Assembly (NCBI RefSeq): GCF_004339465.1
Contig: NZ_SMFY01000001.1
Location: 1,178,001-1,242,000, forward strand
Direction of reading: 5' to 3'
DNA: 64,000 bases
Source of the DNA: Ancylobacter aquaticus
Lineage (GTDB): Bacteria > Pseudomonadota > Alphaproteobacteria > Rhizobiales > Xanthobacteraceae
The translations under genes and the position numbers were made by a program. The notes below the pieces were generated by a model that had not been told where the DNA came from, did no database searches, and was given only the letters and a program-made list of their open reading frames with translations. Of the stretch, positions 62,911-64,000 are shown piece after piece. The stretch's first letter is position 1. Each line of letters opens with the position of its first letter.

Positions 62911-63582
62911 TCACCGCGCCGTGCGTTTTGGAAACAGCGTCCAGCCGAGGCCGCGCAGCGCCTGCCGCAGGGCGATGGCGAGGGCGAGATAAATCGCGGT
63001 TGCCACGAAATAGGCCTCGAAGGCGCGGAAGGTGCGCGACTGGATGAAGTTCGCCGCGAAGGTCAGGTCCTCCGCCGCGATCTGCGACACCGCCGCCGAG
63101 CCCAGCATGACGATGACGATCTGCGAGGAGAGCGCCGGCCAGATGCGCTGCAGCGCCGGGATCAGCACCACATGCCAGAAGGTCTGCAGCCGGCTCATGC
63201 CGAGCGAGGCGCCGGCCTCGAACTGGCCGTTCGGCGTCGCCTGGATGCCGGCACGGATGATCTCGCAGCCATAGGCGCCGAGATTGATCACCATGGCGAG
63301 GTTCGCCGCCTCCAGCTCGCCCATCCGCACGCCCAGCGCCGGCAGGCCGAAGAAGATGAAGAACAGCTGGATCAGGAACGGCGTGTTGCGGATCAGTTCG
63401 ACATAGGTCGCCACCACCGGCCGCAGCCAGCCCGGCCCCAGCGCCCGCGCCCAGGCGCAGGCAATGCCGAGCGCGACGCCCAGCACCCCGCCGACCAGCG
63501 TGAGCTCGAGCGTGATGCCGATGCCCTTCACGAGGACCGGCCAATAGACGAACAGCCAGCCATAATCGAACGCGTAGTTCAT
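62911..63582 (-). CDS. Polar amino acid ABC transporter permease 2
   Basis: A 223-residue permease: WPVLVKGIGITLELTLVGGVLGVALGIACAWAR, YVELIRNTPFLIQLFFIFFGLP, and the EAA loop EAGASLGMSRLQTFWHVVLIPALQRIWP. It pairs with the other permease as a heterodimer. Its ATG at 63582 lies about 260 bases after the binding-protein gene; the spacer holds paired REP-like elements. Confidence 0.93.
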   Translation of the reverse strand: MNYAFDYGWLFVYWPVLVKGIGITLELTLVGGVLGVALGIACAWARALGPGWLRPVVATYVELIRNTPFLIQLFFIFFGLPALGVRMGELEAANLAMVINLGAYGCEIIRAGIQATPNGQFEAGASLGMSRLQTFWHVVLIPALQRIWPALSSQIVIVMLGSAAVSQIAAEDLTFAANFIQSRTFRAFEAYFVATAIYLALAIALRQALRGLGWTLFPKRTAR

Positions 63583-63657
63583 GCCCGTGAACTCCCGCTG
63601 ATGGGGGGAAGGGGACGCCGCTCCCTGACGGGAGAGGGGAGGGTTAGAGATTCCGCC

Positions 63658-63828
63658 GTTCCCCGGACAAGCCGCGCGACGCGCGGAGCCGATCCGGGGC
63701 CCAGGAGGAACGCGGCGGAGCCTCGGCAATCTTCAAAGGAATGATCACCGAGGAAGCGCCCTAGGCGGAGTCCTGTGCTGGGTCCCGGCTCGGCGCTTCG
63801 CCATTGGCTCTGCTGGGCCGGGACACGC
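63658..63828. repeat. Second copy of the paired REP-like elements, in the amino-acid ABC operon
   Basis: The element at 63658-63707 starts GTTCCCCGGACAAGCCGCG and matches type b of the cbbL-cbbS spacer. The element at 63777-63828, read on the minus strand, starts CGTGTCCCGG and ends GCGCCGAGCCGGGACCCAGC, matching type a. The pair is again inverted (a outside, b facing it), with a 69-base interior unrelated to that of the cbb locus. It lies between a binding-protein gene and its permease. Confidence 0.65.
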
Positions 63829-63843
63829 CCGCAAACCCCGCTC

Positions 63844-64000
63844 TCACAGATCCGCCGGCAGCTTGGCGCCGAGCCACTTCTGCGAGATGGCGTCGAGCGC
63901 CCCGTCCTTCTTCGCGCCGGCGATGATTTCGTCCACCTTGGCGAGAAGCGCCGGCTCGTTCTTGTTGAGGCCGATGAAGCAGGGGGAGTTCTTGATGAGG
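63844..64000 (-). CDS. Amino acid ABC transporter substrate-binding protein, C-terminal end only
   Basis: The last 51 residues of a periplasmic binding protein, cut by the window end: LIKNSPCFIGLNKNEPALLAKVDEIIAGAKKDGALDAISQKWLG, then AKLPADL and stop. This matches the C-terminus of family 3 (polar amino acid) binding proteins, where IGLNKNEP and the closing SQKWLG helix are typical. It heads the permease-permease-ATPase genes on the minus strand. Confidence 0.85.
   Translation of the reverse strand, partial: LIKNSPCFIGLNKNEPALLAKVDEIIAGAKKDGALDAISQKWLGAKLPADL

Overview
This 64-kb window is high-GC chromosomal DNA of an alphaproteobacterium in the Hyphomicrobiales. It looks closest to the Xanthobacteraceae (Xanthobacter, Ancylobacter or Starkeya type), an inference from gene content and not from any search. 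The signs are a red-type (form IC) RuBisCO operon in the order cbbR / cbbFPTALSXE, a type II glutamine synthetase divergent from a DUF2735 gene, a Ku/LigD end-joining locus, and promoters of the alphaproteobacterial general stress sigma factor EcfG. I saw no rRNA, tRNA, CRISPR array, transposase or phage gene. The window opens inside opgG and closes inside an amino-acid binding-protein gene.

Region 1 (1-3.4 kb): opgG-opgH for osmoregulated periplasmic glucans. Region 2 (3.4-15.7 kb): a stress island with an SDR and two small downstream genes, an exported sugar dehydrogenase, ku-ligD-mgtC, a second ku on the opposite strand, a small membrane protein, and an overlapping PLD-VTT / EEP hydrolase / DUF2934 set. 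Several transcription units here start with GGAAC-N16/17-CGTT-like boxes. Another such box precedes a large MscS channel near 49.9 kb.

Region 3 (15.8-23.2 kb): APC permease, two small-molecule enzymes, glutaminase, DUF2735/glnII with a sigma-54 promoter, and cardiolipin synthase. Region 4 (23.3-29.6 kb): P-type ATPase-hsp20-lon on the minus strand, then an anchored DUF2778 protein. Region 5 (29.8-37.5 kb): a histidinol-dehydrogenase-like enzyme, an XRE-cupin regulator and a polyamine-type ABC transporter. These are tied together by a near-identical 16-bp box in both intergenic regions. An exported MetX-like hydrolase follows.

Region 6 (37.6-48.0 kb): the Calvin cycle operon with CbbR and two palindromic operator candidates. 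The cbbL-cbbS and cbbS-cbbX spacers are unusually long and hold paired inverted repeats and a strong intrinsic terminator. Region 7 (48-54.9 kb): membrane proteins (DedA, MscS, HlyD/FUSC efflux pair) and a small 2Fe-2S protein. Region 8 (55-61.5 kb): an RND efflux operon led by an esterase-like protein without its catalytic residues, divergent from a LysR gene. Region 9 (61.5-64 kb): a polar amino-acid ABC transporter whose binding-protein/permease spacer carries the same two-part inverted repeat as the cbbL-cbbS spacer.

The most notable signals are the EcfG-type promoter set linking DNA end joining to the stress regulon, the shared box of the HisD-like/ABC locus, the repeat and terminator architecture inside the cbb operon, and the degenerate esterase tied to an RND pump.
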